Source: Diogma glabrata
Taxonomy: Eukaryota; Arthropoda; Insecta; Diptera; Cylindrotomidae
Length of the DNA: 64,000 nt
Assembly: GCA_963693315.1 (NCBI GenBank)
Contig: OY856187.1
Location: 41,715,242-41,779,241 of the forward strand
Reading direction: 5' to 3'
Shown here: positions 11,373-21,157 of the stretch, in pieces
How the letters are laid out: every line of letters starts with the position of its first letter
Position numbering within the stretch: the stretch's first letter is position 1
The notes under the pieces: model-generated
What the model was told of the DNA's origin: nothing
The model's input: only the letters and a program-made list of their open reading frames with translations
Databases searched by the model: none
Made by a program: the position numbers and the translations under genes

Positions 11373-13072
11373 TCGGACAAGTGCGAATAAAATTCGCTCA
11401 CCAAGGGTTCCGTGAATGTAAAGGAACACAATATCAAAAATAAATGGCATTAAGTTGTGTTGTAAAGTTTTTATATCGCCAGACTATGGACGCATAACAG
11501 GGACCCTATTCCCGAACACATAAATGTCATCACAATATTGTAAATTCACAAAATATTGTGAATTTCGTATTAAGTAACACCAATTTGGTGAAAATTCAAC
11601 ACAATATTGTGAATCTGACAAGAACGATATAGTTACTGTCAAAATCACAATTTTCCTTTATGTTTTGTCTGTTGACTTTTTTATACGTCGTAGACGTCAA
11701 TGTCAATCACATCTACATTGATCAAAAATGACACAAATGTTACTTGAGGTTAAATCTTATCCATAGCTGTTTATGTTAACTAAAAAAAGATTTAACCAGC
11801 TTTTAAATGGTTTAAATTGGCAATATTTTTCTATAAATCAGCATCGAAATTTAGGGTGATGGTGGTAAAATATACTTATAAAATAGCCCTTTTTTAACAA
11901 TAACTAAATAAATGTGCATCGCTAAATTTTAAAAAAACTTGTAATATTTCTCAGATTAGGTTCTCTTTCAAATGACACCCCACTAATTTGGGTAAAAAAA
12001 GCTTTTTTTACCCTCCCACACTCATCCCCTAAACACACAGAAATATAATTATTTTTAGACTTCGCTATGATTTTCGTTCAAAATATAGCAAACCTCCTGT
12101 TTCTGTGAATTTTTACAATTTTTTTTGTCAATCAGTGTCAAAACGTAGGGAGAGGGGACGGTCTGAAAGTTGCACATTTTTTAGAATAACTTAAAAACTG
12201 TGAACCGCAATATTCTAAAAAAAATTGCAATGTTTCTCAGATTAGGTGCGCTTTCAAATGACATCCCACTCTCTTGGGTCAAAAAACGTTTTTTTACCCT
12301 CGCTACACGCATCCCATAAACACACAAAAATATGATTATTTGAGACTTCGCTATAGCTCTCATTCAGAGTTTATCAAACTATATCTGTGAATTTTTTTCA
12401 AATTTGACTGTCAATTAAGCTCGAAATCCAAGGGTTTCCAACTTTTTGTGTCACTTTTTTTACAATAATTCAAAAACTATGCATTGAAAAATTCTAAAAA
12501 AAATGGAAATGTTTTTAAAATAAAATGATCTTTCAAATGACACCCCACTTGACCTGCCTTTATATGATGTTTCACCCCTTCTCATTCCCACCCCTTTAAT
12601 AAATATAGTTATGAGTATTTGCCACTTTTCTATATTTTTTCTTTAAGTTTTTAATTCTTAATTTAATTTTTCTATCATTCTAAATATATTTTAAGATATT
12701 CGATGAAATAGGGTCGGAGTTAATCGGGCCAATAAAACATAGAGAAAACGTCATTTTTCAATACAAAAAATGGTGGGGTGTGAAATTCCAAAATACATTT
12801 TTAAAGAATACTGAAGTGAAGCCCTTTCATATGATACCCTACTCGTCTCGATTAAAAATGTATTCCTCTAAGGCTTCACAACCTACCTCTGTAAAACAAA
12901 CGAAAACAACTTTATTTATTTTTTTACCCGTCATCTTGTGTGGATAGGCTAGTTTTATAAGCACCTCAAATTTTAGGTCCATAGAATTAATGGCTTAAGA
13001 GATAATTACAATTATGCGAAAAACACGTTGTACTCTTACTATAGTAGGGTTCGTTATAAAAAACGGAACCCT
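11373..13072. mobile_element. 1.7 kb element with GGTTCCGT/ACGGAACCC ends
   Basis: It begins TCGGACAAGTGCGAATAAAA, contains AAGGGTTCCGT at 11404-11414 and ends ACGGAACCCT at 13063-13072. The 6-base AAAAAG occurs at both edges (11367-11372 and 13073-13078) and is the likely target duplication. This plan (GTCGGACAAGTGCGA start, ACGGAACCC end) resembles a dispersed repeat widely seen in insects. Inside are about four degenerate tandem units of 285-300 bases, marked by CTTTCAAATGACA-like blocks at about 11970, 12250, 12530 and 12825. No ORF is convincing. Confidence 0.7.
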
Positions 13073-13078
13073 AAAAAG

Positions 13079-13158
13079 CTATCATATTTGCTGAGCACCC
13101 AACTGGCTCGCCTAATTTCTTTAAAGCAACTAATGCTATCCAGAGTAATTTTTGTAAG
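13079..13158 (+). pseudogene. LINE piece 2 of 4
   Basis: Eighty bases reading AIIFAEHPTGSPNFFKATNA then IQSNF. This is the stretch just before the RT domain of the LINE. It lies between the 1.7 kb element and the BEL/Pao left LTR. Its last five bases, GTAAG, are the BEL target site. Confidence 0.55.
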
Positions 13159-13788
13159 TGTTGATGTTGGAGCTTAATTATATAAAACAACTATATTTGT
13201 TAATTGTTTTAAGTTCTTATTCCTTTCAACTTAATCAAAAGGAATAATTATTGTTCGTACTGTTATATAAAACACTTTATTTTTTTTTTATTTTAAATTA
13301 AATTATATGATTTTATTTATTTTTATTTATGTTTAACATGTATATATATATTGATAGGTATCTTAGATGAGACTGCTAAAAAAAAATAATTTTAATTCTA
13401 AGAATGTAAATGTTGATTTTTTTTTATTTCTTTATTGAAGGTGGTCCAAATTAAAAAACTAAGATTAAAATTATTTTCATTGGTTATCATTGGTTATCAA
13501 TTATGAAGGGAGTTGAAACAAATATGAATATAAAGTTAAACAAAATAAGGAAAGGGAAGAAATTATTGAAAGTTTTATTATTAATATTTGGGAATTTCCG
13601 AAATTATAAAAAATGAAAATCTGCATGCCAGATGTTAAATTTATTTTGAGAAAAAGTGGATTTTACGTTAATAAAGATTTTAAAATGTTTATGACATATA
13701 ATAAAAGTAAACTAAAAAAAGGATAACCAACGATTATTTTAAATTTAAAAGAAAAATATTAAATATTTATATAGGGTGAACCTCAACA
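13159..13788 (-). repeat. BEL/Pao 3' LTR
   Basis: 630 bases, the 3' LTR in element orientation. It is bounded by TGTTG and CAACA and pairs with 19647-20279. Differences seen: TGTTGATG versus TGTTGTTG at the edge, AAGTTCT/AAGCTCT, TTGATAGGTATC/TTCATAGGTATG (two changes), GGGAATTT/GGGAACTT and the poly-A length. Confidence 0.95.
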
Positions 13789-13806
13789 TGCCGGGCCCCT
13801 TGAACG
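13789..13806 (-). promoter_or_regulatory. Polypurine tract candidate of BEL/Pao element
   Basis: On the minus strand the bases just before the 3' LTR read CAAGGGGCCCGGCA. The AAGGGG part is the likely plus-strand primer site for reverse transcription. It is short and interrupted by CCC, so the exact cut is uncertain. Confidence 0.5.
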
Positions 13807-13964
13807 ATTCTGTTCAAAATAGTAATAAAAATTATAGGATTATTTACATTTTAATTGATTAAATAATTATTATGTATGAAATGTTATTAAGTAATTATTA
13901 TGATAATTGGTTTAATTGAATTTTTTTTTATAAAAAATCTTAATACTAGATATTGATTTATAAG

Positions 13965-16900
13965 CTATGTTTCTATAGGTAACGGTGCTAGCTGCTTTAT
14001 GCTACGTTTGTATTGTCCATTTGGAGTTTTAACTGTCACGACTCGAACGATACCATCATTCCCAGGATGAATTTCAATAATTTTTCCTAGTTTCCACCGC
14101 ATAGGAGGTAAATTATCTTCCTTTAATAAAACAATTGTTTCAGTTTTTATGTTATCTGTAGCTCCAGTGTGCCATTTTTTTCGAACAGTAAGTTCATGAA
14201 GGTATTCCTTGCTCCAGCGGGACCAAAAATGTTGCTTTAATTGTTGAACGTGTTGCCAAGATGATAATCTTGGTGATGGAACATCTGAAAAGTTGCTCTC
14301 AGGCAAATTTGTTAACGAATCGCCGATTAAAAAGTGACCTGGTGTTAAAACACTCAAGTCATTAGGATCTGATGACATGGGAGTTAATGGACGGGAATTT
14401 AAAATGGCTTCAATTTCATTAACATAGGTCATTAATGTTTCAAATGTCAAAAGTGTGTCCCCGATTACGCGTTTTACATGGTGTTTAAATGACTTCACTG
14501 CAGCTTCCCAGAGACCACCAAAGTTGGGTGACCGTGGTGGAATAAAATGCCATGTAATATTTTCATTTGCTAACATGTTTGAAATTGTAGAAGTTTGATC
14601 ATTCGTTTTTAAAAATTTACTGATTTCGTCTAGCTCTCGTTTAGCACCAACAAAATTAGTGGCATTATCAGAATAAAGATCTGAAGATTTACCTCTTCGT
14701 GCAAAGAATCTACGTAGTGCTGCTAGAAATGCCTCTGCTGTCAGGTCTTGAACCAATTCAATATGTATTGCCTTAGTGGCAAAACACACAAAAATTGCAG
14801 CGTATATTTTAACTTTATTGCGGTTGCGAAATCGTTTTTCTTTTATGTAAAATGGACCACAGAAGTCTATGCCCGTTTGTAAAAATGGTCGTTTAAACAC
14901 TAAGCGGTTCTTTGGTAAATTTCCCATTTTGTATTGTGTGATTGGTGGTTTAGCACGAAAACAAAGAATACATTTATGTATAATAGATTTTACAGCATTA
15001 CGACCATTAATGATCCAAAAAGATGAACGTATTGCACAAAGGGTAGCTTGAGCGCCACTGTGTTTATTTTTTATATGAGTTTCACGAATAATTAGATTTG
15101 TTACGTAATGATTAGATGGAAGTAAAATAGGATGCCTTTGGTTATAAGTCAGTTCTGATAGTCTTAACCGACCGCCTACACGTAGTACACCGTCTGTGTC
15201 GATAAATGGAGAGAGTGGAGCCAGCTTCCCGGTATAGCATTTATTTGATTTAAGTAAATGAATTTCTCGTTGAAATTCATCATATTGTATAATTTTCATA
15301 ATGGTTGTTGAAGAAGCTTGCAATTCATTAACACAGAGAGGTCCGATTATTTTTTGTTTTCGACATTTGATATTGATAAATCTAATTACGTATGCTATTA
15401 TTCGCTTTAAAGTTTTAAATGAAGAATAACGTTTAAAGTCAATAGGAAGATCTGGTTTTGGTATGCACGAGAGCACAAAGGTTTCACGTAGTTCTGGTAG
15501 GTCGATTGGAGTCATATCGCATTTTGGCCACTGTGTTTGACGTTCAATAAGCCAATTGGGACCGTTTATCCAAAATTGGTTTAAATAAAGTTCAGAAGGA
15601 AGAAGTCCACGAGAAATCATATCAGCTGGATTATGTTTTGTTGAAACATGTCCCCACGTAGCGTTATATTTAACATTTTGTATTTCAGAAATACGATTTC
15701 TAACAAATGTTTTAAGTGAATTGGATGGTGTTTTTATCCAATGTAAAACAATAGTAGAGTCGCTCCAAAGATATATGTCATCAAATTTTATATTTTTTAA
15801 TGCTTGTAATGTGACTTCAACGAGATTTGAAAGAAGATGAGCAGCACAAAGTTCTAGTCGCGGTATAGAACGAGATTTTAATGGCGCTACACGAGATTTG
15901 GAGTTTAAAATAACAGATGTACAATGACCATAGTTGTCTTCGGAACGAATATATAGACATGCACCATATGCGCGTTCACTTGCATCAGAAAATCCATGAA
16001 GTTGTAAGGTTGTTCGTTCGCTCAATATTGTTCTCCGTGGTATTGACATTTTCTCTAACAATGGTAATTCAGATCGATATTGCATCCAGAAAGTATAAAG
16101 GTCAGCGGGAATGGATTCGTCCCATTCAAGTTTAAGCTGCCATAAAGTTTGCATTAGTATTTTTGCTTTAACGATAGTGGGGCCAACTAGACCCAAAGGG
16201 TCAAATAAGCGGGCAATTTCTGAAAGGATTATTCGTTTAGTGATCTTAGTAGTATTACAGTCTAAATTAACTGTATAACAAATTAAATCTTTTTTAGGAT
16301 TCCATTGAATGCCTAATGTTTTTATATTTTCATCAAGATCTAATTTAATATATTTGTCATCAGATTTATCAACAAGATCGTTAGTAAGTTTTGGCTCGTT
16401 AGAAGACCATTGACGTAAATTTATACCAGCAGTCTTCGTCACAGCAATTAATTCATTTCTAATCAACAAGGCTTCATCAAAAGTTTCAGCACCTGTTAGT
16501 AAATCGTCTACGTAAAAACCTTCGTAGAGGATACGAGCAGCAACTGGATAATTAACCCTTTCATCGTCGGCTAGTTTATGTAGAATTTTCGCAGATAAAT
16601 AAGAAGAAGGGGCTTGGCCATATGTAACGGCATTTAATTGAAAAACTTGAACTGGCGTTTCGCTAGAGTATCTCCATAATATTTTTTGGTATATTCTATG
16701 TTCTGGATGAACTATAATTTGTCTATACATTTTTTCAGCATCAGCTGTTAAAACATAGACGTGTACTCGAAATCGTAAGGTTAGAAAAAATAAGTCATCC
16801 TGAACCTTGGGCCCAACTAACAAAACGTCATTTAGTGAAATGCCAGTGGTTGTCTTGGCAGATGCGTCAAAAACCACACGTATTTTTGTTGTTAAACTGG

Positions 16901-19163
16901 AAGCTTTGAATACGGCGTGATGAGGCAAATAGTAACCTTCGTTTGTGTTATGATTTTCGCAAAGTGACATGTGGTTTAACTTTTCGTATTCTCGCATAAA
17001 ATCAACGTATTGCTTCCACTGTTTGGGCTTATCAACAAAGGAACGCTCTAAAGATAAAAATCGTCTCAATGCCGAATTATATGAATTTCCAAGGTTTGGT
17101 TTGTTAGTACTAAAAGGCAGTTTTACTATGAATTTACCAGTTATTTCATCACGTTTAGTATGTTGTGCAAAATGAGATTCACACTCTTGATCTTCAACCG
17201 ATAAAAGTTTTTTGTTGGGGCCTTCTTCAATCTCCCAAAACCTAGTAATATTTGTATTTAAAATGTCTAATGAAATGTTACACATAACTGGTTCTTGAGG
17301 ATCTTCGTTTAGAATCCTACCAGATATTATCCAACCAAGTTGAGTTTTTTGCAAAACCGCGGAAGGCTTAGCTATTGCAATTTGACCGATGGAAAGTAAA
17401 TTATAAAATATCTCAGCGCCCAGTAGAGCATCGATATCGCGTGGTTTATCAAATTCTGGATCAGCAAGGGTTATATTGGTTGGAATGGTTAACTGATTTT
17501 TGCATAGCTGAATAGATGGCAATCGACCAGTAATTTTTGGAATAATGAGAAAATTAAGCTCTTTAGTATATCGTGTGCTTCTTGAAATAATTTTAGCCAC
17601 TATAGATTTAGAGATATTGGTTTGAATTTGATGAATGCCGATTACAGGTATATTAATTTGTGTTTGAGGAAGTTTTAGAATAGAAGCAAAGCGCTCAGTT
17701 ATAAAATTCGATTGAGAACCAGAATCTAGCAGTATTCGACATTCGTGAGAATTGTTGTCTTTGTCAAGTATATTTATAACTGCTGTGGAAAGTAGAACTT
17801 GTGATGGTACGTTAGCATATAATTTAGCGAAATTTGACACAACGGTATTTTCAGGTTCGTGATGAAGAAGTGTATGATGCCTTTTATGGCAGGTTTTACA
17901 TCTCGATAGAGATTGGCATGTAGAAACCGTATGATTTGAACGAAAACAATTAATACAAAGCCTGGCGTTTTTTATTAAATCAAAACGCTCACTTGAGGTT
18001 TTATTTTCGAATGTATCACAAGCTGATGTATAATGAGGACCTTTACATAGATTACATGCTATTGGGAGCTTTGTAGAGTTTTCAGTCGAAGTTAAGGTAG
18101 TATGAGAATTTTTAAAATTTGGAATTTTGCGTTTAGCAAGAGAGGGACCTGCATGATTTGGTTTTTTTTCACTATCTTCTTCTAAAACGCATTGTCTTTC
18201 ATGTAAAAACTGTAACAACTCATGCATGGATGGAAATTCAATTTTTTGATTAAGTTCTTTCCATTTACGACGGGTTTCTTCATCTAATTTTGATGTTATA
18301 GCGTAAACTGGAAATGCTTCCAGAAAAGGTTTATTTAAGGCTTCCAAGGCACAATAATGTTTAGTCGCAACATCAATAATTTCACCAATCGATTTTTCCG
18401 TTGCTTTTGTACAATGAGGTATTTCAAAGATTGCTTTTATTCGTTTGTTAGCAGCGGCAACGGGATTGTCAAAACTTTTTTCCAAAATAGACCAAGCTAA
18501 ATTATAATGACGATCTGTTGTTTCAATAGATTCTATTTTAAAAAGTGCCTTTCCGGTTAAGCAAGATTTTAAATACATCAGTTTTTCAGAGTCTCGTAAT
18601 CTTGAATTATTATGAATTGATGCTTTGAATGAATCGGCGAAACTTGGCCAGTTTTCACAAGTGTTATTAAATTTGGGTAACTGCATAGTTGGCATTTTTA
18701 CATGCGAAATGGAAAGTTCGTTTGAAGAATGAATATTAGAATTTGAAGTTGGATCTACTGTATTTGAGATTAAAGGTGGCGTTAAATTTTCGTCTTCAAC
18801 GCCGACTGGAATCGATATTGTATTTGTACTATCGGGTTTATGGTTATTTAAGAAAGTTTCAGCCTTCGATGTGTACTCATAGAAGGCGTCTGAAAATATA
18901 GTACGTTCTGTTATCTGTCCGTCCAATTCATTTTCCCTACATAACAAATCTAATTCGTCTTGAACACGTTCATATTTCTCGAAGTCTTTATAAATTGAAT
19001 CTGTTCTTTTTTTTAATTGAAGAATGTCGTCACATTTTGATATGTCATCAACAAACTTTTTAAACCGCGTGAGTTTGCCTTTTAAAACACCACGTTGTTT
19101 AACGAAATGGGAAATACTTTTGACATCTTCACTAGAACGTTCGATTAATGAAATGTCAGACAT
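13965..19163 (-). CDS. BEL/Pao Gag-Pol polyprotein
   Basis: This single 1732-residue ORF is intact and encodes all the enzymes for copying and integrating the element. Seen in order: a Gag region (DUF1759-like) at about 155-320; three Cys/His clusters (CNLCKGPHYTSAC near 369, CINCFRSNHTVSTC near 402, CKTCHKRHH near 420); an aspartic protease motif LLDSGSQSNF near 477; an RT with the catalytic YVDD box (FYVDDLLTG) near 880; an RNase H start GFSDASERAYGA near 1052; an integrase zinc region near 1350-1400; and DDE residues in GIDFCGPF (about 1432), YSDNATNF (about 1500) and FGGLWEAAVK (about 1550). A DUF5641-type C-terminus follows, ending SIKQLAPLP. Length and order fit insect Pao-type elements. 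It would act in cytoplasmic virus-like particles and then the nucleus. The 5' LTR should supply the promoter. Confidence 0.97.
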   Translation of the reverse strand: MSDISLIERSSEDVKSISHFVKQRGVLKGKLTRFKKFVDDISKCDDILQLKKRTDSIYKDFEKYERVQDELDLLCRENELDGQITERTIFSDAFYEYTSKAETFLNNHKPDSTNTISIPVGVEDENLTPPLISNTVDPTSNSNIHSSNELSISHVKMPTMQLPKFNNTCENWPSFADSFKASIHNNSRLRDSEKLMYLKSCLTGKALFKIESIETTDRHYNLAWSILEKSFDNPVAAANKRIKAIFEIPHCTKATEKSIGEIIDVATKHYCALEALNKPFLEAFPVYAITSKLDEETRRKWKELNQKIEFPSMHELLQFLHERQCVLEEDSEKKPNHAGPSLAKRKIPNFKNSHTTLTSTENSTKLPIACNLCKGPHYTSACDTFENKTSSERFDLIKNARLCINCFRSNHTVSTCQSLSRCKTCHKRHHTLLHHEPENTVVSNFAKLYANVPSQVLLSTAVINILDKDNNSHECRILLDSGSQSNFITERFASILKLPQTQINIPVIGIHQIQTNISKSIVAKIISRSTRYTKELNFLIIPKITGRLPSIQLCKNQLTIPTNITLADPEFDKPRDIDALLGAEIFYNLLSIGQIAIAKPSAVLQKTQLGWIISGRILNEDPQEPVMCNISLDILNTNITRFWEIEEGPNKKLLSVEDQECESHFAQHTKRDEITGKFIVKLPFSTNKPNLGNSYNSALRRFLSLERSFVDKPKQWKQYVDFMREYEKLNHMSLCENHNTNEGYYLPHHAVFKASSLTTKIRVVFDASAKTTTGISLNDVLLVGPKVQDDLFFLTLRFRVHVYVLTADAEKMYRQIIVHPEHRIYQKILWRYSSETPVQVFQLNAVTYGQAPSSYLSAKILHKLADDERVNYPVAARILYEGFYVDDLLTGAETFDEALLIRNELIAVTKTAGINLRQWSSNEPKLTNDLVDKSDDKYIKLDLDENIKTLGIQWNPKKDLICYTVNLDCNTTKITKRIILSEIARLFDPLGLVGPTIVKAKILMQTLWQLKLEWDESIPADLYTFWMQYRSELPLLEKMSIPRRTILSERTTLQLHGFSDASERAYGACLYIRSEDNYGHCTSVILNSKSRVAPLKSRSIPRLELCAAHLLSNLVEVTLQALKNIKFDDIYLWSDSTIVLHWIKTPSNSLKTFVRNRISEIQNVKYNATWGHVSTKHNPADMISRGLLPSELYLNQFWINGPNWLIERQTQWPKCDMTPIDLPELRETFVLSCIPKPDLPIDFKRYSSFKTLKRIIAYVIRFINIKCRKQKIIGPLCVNELQASSTTIMKIIQYDEFQREIHLLKSNKCYTGKLAPLSPFIDTDGVLRVGGRLRLSELTYNQRHPILLPSNHYVTNLIIRETHIKNKHSGAQATLCAIRSSFWIINGRNAVKSIIHKCILCFRAKPPITQYKMGNLPKNRLVFKRPFLQTGIDFCGPFYIKEKRFRNRNKVKIYAAIFVCFATKAIHIELVQDLTAEAFLAALRRFFARRGKSSDLYSDNATNFVGAKRELDEISKFLKTNDQTSTISNMLANENITWHFIPPRSPNFGGLWEAAVKSFKHHVKRVIGDTLLTFETLMTYVNEIEAILNSRPLTPMSSDPNDLSVLTPGHFLIGDSLTNLPESNFSDVPSPRLSSWQHVQQLKQHFWSRWSKEYLHELTVRKKWHTGATDNIKTETIVLLKEDNLPPMRWKLGKIIEIHPGNDGIVRVVTVKTPNGQYKRSIKQLAPLPIET

Positions 19164-19628
19164 TTTAACACGATTTTAACACGAGTAGAAATTAAAATAA
19201 AGGTATAAAAAACGGCAATTTTTTAACAAATAAAATAGAGAGACTTACCACCTTTGATGTTTTCTTGTAAAATATGTAGTTTTTTCGTCAACTATATGTG
19301 GTTGGTTCCTCCAATTAAACGTAATGTAATGTTGAATGTAATTGTTTGTCACTTCTTTGAAAAACTGCGTTTCGTTGCAGATTTTTCTTTTATTCACAAT
19401 AATATTTTTAAAACACTTTGCTGCGTTGCGTTGCAGGCTTTTAATATATACGTATACATGTGTAATTATAATTTTAGATTGTTTTTATGTTTCACTGCAA
19501 ATTGTACATTTTATCACACACTTTGTTTTATATTATTTTTTTTATATTGAACTATTATTTTTTATATTATGATTAACGTTGCGTTACGTTGCAAGTTAAT
19601 ACGATAGTCTCAAATCCGTATTGTTGAA
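19164..19628 (-). other. BEL/Pao 5' untranslated leader
   Basis: About 465 bases lie between the primer binding site and the first ATG of the polyprotein. On the plus strand it shows short repeats of GCGTTGCGTTGCAG/GTTGCGTTACGTTGC near 19425 and 19577. The plus-strand ORFs in it are AT-rich shadows. Confidence 0.7.
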
Positions 19629-19645
19629 TCCGGCTCGAAGGACCA
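19629..19645 (-). promoter_or_regulatory. Primer binding site, tRNA-Tyr
   Basis: On the minus strand, one base after the 5' LTR, the sequence is TGGTCCTTCGAGCCGGA. Its complement, TCCGGCTCGAAGGACCA, is the 3' end of animal tRNA-Tyr including CCA, with acceptor strand TCGAAGG pairing with the usual 5' CCTTCGA. The match covers 17 bases without mismatch as I recall that tRNA. Confidence 0.88.
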
Positions 19646-19646
19646 A

Positions 19647-20279
19647 TGTTGTTGTTGGAGCTTAATTATATAAAACAACTATATTTGTTAATTGTTTTAA
19701 GCTCTTATTCCTTTCAACTTAATCAAAAGGAATAATTATTGTTCGTACTGTTATATAAAACACTTTATTTTTTTTTTATTTTAAATTAAATTATATGATT
19801 TTATTTATTTTTATTTATGTTTAACATGTATATATATATTCATAGGTATGTTAGATGAGACTGCTAAAAAAAAAAAATAATTTTAATTCTAAGAATGTAA
19901 ATGTTGATTTTTTTTTATTTCTTTATTGAAGGTGGTCCAAATTAAAAAACTAAGATTAAAATTATTTTCATTGGTTATCATTGGTTATCAATTATGAAGG
20001 GAGTTGAAACAAATATGAATATAAAGTTAAACAAAATAAGGAAAGGGAAGAAATTATTGAAAGTTTTATTATTAATATTTGGGAACTTCCGAAATTATAA
20101 AAAATGAAAATCTGCATGCCAGATGTTAAATTTATTTTGAGAAAAAGTGGATTTTACGTTAATAAAGATTTTAAAATGTTTATGACATATAATAAAAGTA
20201 AACTAAAAAAAGGATAACCAACGATTATTTTAAATTTAAAAGAAAAATATTAAATATTTATATAGGGTGAACCTCAACA
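19647..20279 (-). repeat. BEL/Pao 5' LTR
   Basis: 633 bases, the 5' LTR in element orientation, which should hold the promoter and the RNA start. It is followed on the plus strand by the target duplication GTAAG. Confidence 0.95.
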
Positions 20280-20284
20280 GTAAG

Positions 20285-20736
20285 TTTTCTCTAATTCCTC
20301 TTATTGACAAAAATACCTATCATTGACCCAAAAGGAAAAGCTAATATGTTGGGTAATTATTTTCCTAAAAACTCTACCTTAGGATTCTACCCAATTTTCA
20401 ACCTAGACCAATTTCTAAAGTATCTTGTAATATGAGGCGCATTATTTTACGTCGAAATTTTGTTCCGAAAATGCTTCTAAAAGTAACACTAATAAAGCAT
20501 CCGCGCCAGATCGTATTCTTAAAACATTTGCTAGGGAGTTTACGCCGATCCTTACTAAAATCTTTTATTTGTCATATAAAAAAGAACATTTCCCTAAAGA
20601 ATGGAAAATTGCTAGTGTTTAGCCAAAGAACGAAAATAAAGCCGATCCTTCAAATTACAGACCCATATCAGTTTTGTCCATTGTTGCTAAAGTTTTTCAA
20701 AAATATGTGAATTTTAATACAACGAGCTTCTTGGAA
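20285..20736 (+). pseudogene. LINE piece 3 of 4 (start of RT domain)
   Basis: Reading across frames gives NKASAPDRILKTFAREF, LTKIFYLSYKKEHFPKEWK then ADPSNYRPISVLSIVAKVF. These are the RT fingers of a jockey/CR1-type LINE (canonical ...KASGPDGI..., FP..WK, NYRPISLLS.L.K..E). One stop (TAG) replaces the expected residue after ASV. The piece resumes the LINE cut at 13158 by the BEL element. Its last 13 bases, GAGCTTCTTGGAA (20724-20736), are duplicated at 23491-23503 by the RTE insertion. Confidence 0.85.
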
Positions 20737-20896
20737 GAGGTAGCGAAAATCCGAAATTCTACGTCCACGCCGTGCTACCTGGGTAACGCTAACAGAATTA
20801 GGTTGGTGTAGTTGAGAGTGGCAGAGTAAATACTGCTTATACTCAATGATTCTGCACCATGGCGAGTCATTGGCGCCATAAAACCAATGCAACTCA

Positions 20897-21058
20897 AGCG
20901 TCTGTTCTCCATGTTAGGGGCGGCTTGGAGCGGGCGTCTGTCTTGGATCAAGCGGCTGGCTATACAAATGTGTAGGAAGCGTCTGTTCTCCATGTTAGGG
21001 GCGGCTTGCAGCGGGCGTCTGACTTTGATCAAGCGGCTCGCTATATAAACGTGTAAAA
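20897..21058 (+). repeat. 81-base tandem duplication in RTE leader
   Basis: Two adjacent units begin AAGCGTCTGTTCTCCATGTT at 20897 and 20978. They share TTAGGGGCGGCTT and GATCAAGCGGCT and differ by a few bases. They are GC-rich against the surrounding DNA. Tandem 5' units often carry promoter activity in LINEs, but that is inference here. Confidence 0.85.
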
Positions 21059-21157
21059 AGGTTGTTTCTGGTGACCTAAAGATGCAGAACGAACCCATTC
21101 ACGAAAATTTGGGTAGGGCGAAGGGCTAACACCCCATTTCCGTAAAAAATTATTGTC

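Larger units (their letters stand above)
13154..20284 (-). mobile_element. BEL/Pao LTR retrotransposon, complete
   Basis: The element proper is 13159-20279 on the minus strand. GTAAG target duplications lie at 13154-13158 and 20280-20284. LTRs are 630 and 633 bases and start TGTTG and end CAACA. By eye they differ by about five substitutions and one 3-base poly-A difference. A primer binding site, a single long intact ORF and a purine-rich tract before the 3' LTR complete the set. It interrupts an older LINE. High LTR identity and an open ORF indicate a fairly recent, possibly competent insertion. Confidence 0.96.

Noticed and set aside
19254..19572. Plus-strand ORFs of 98 and 76 codons
   Set aside because: They lie in the BEL/Pao leader on the opposite strand and are low-complexity hydrophobic translations of AT-rich DNA.
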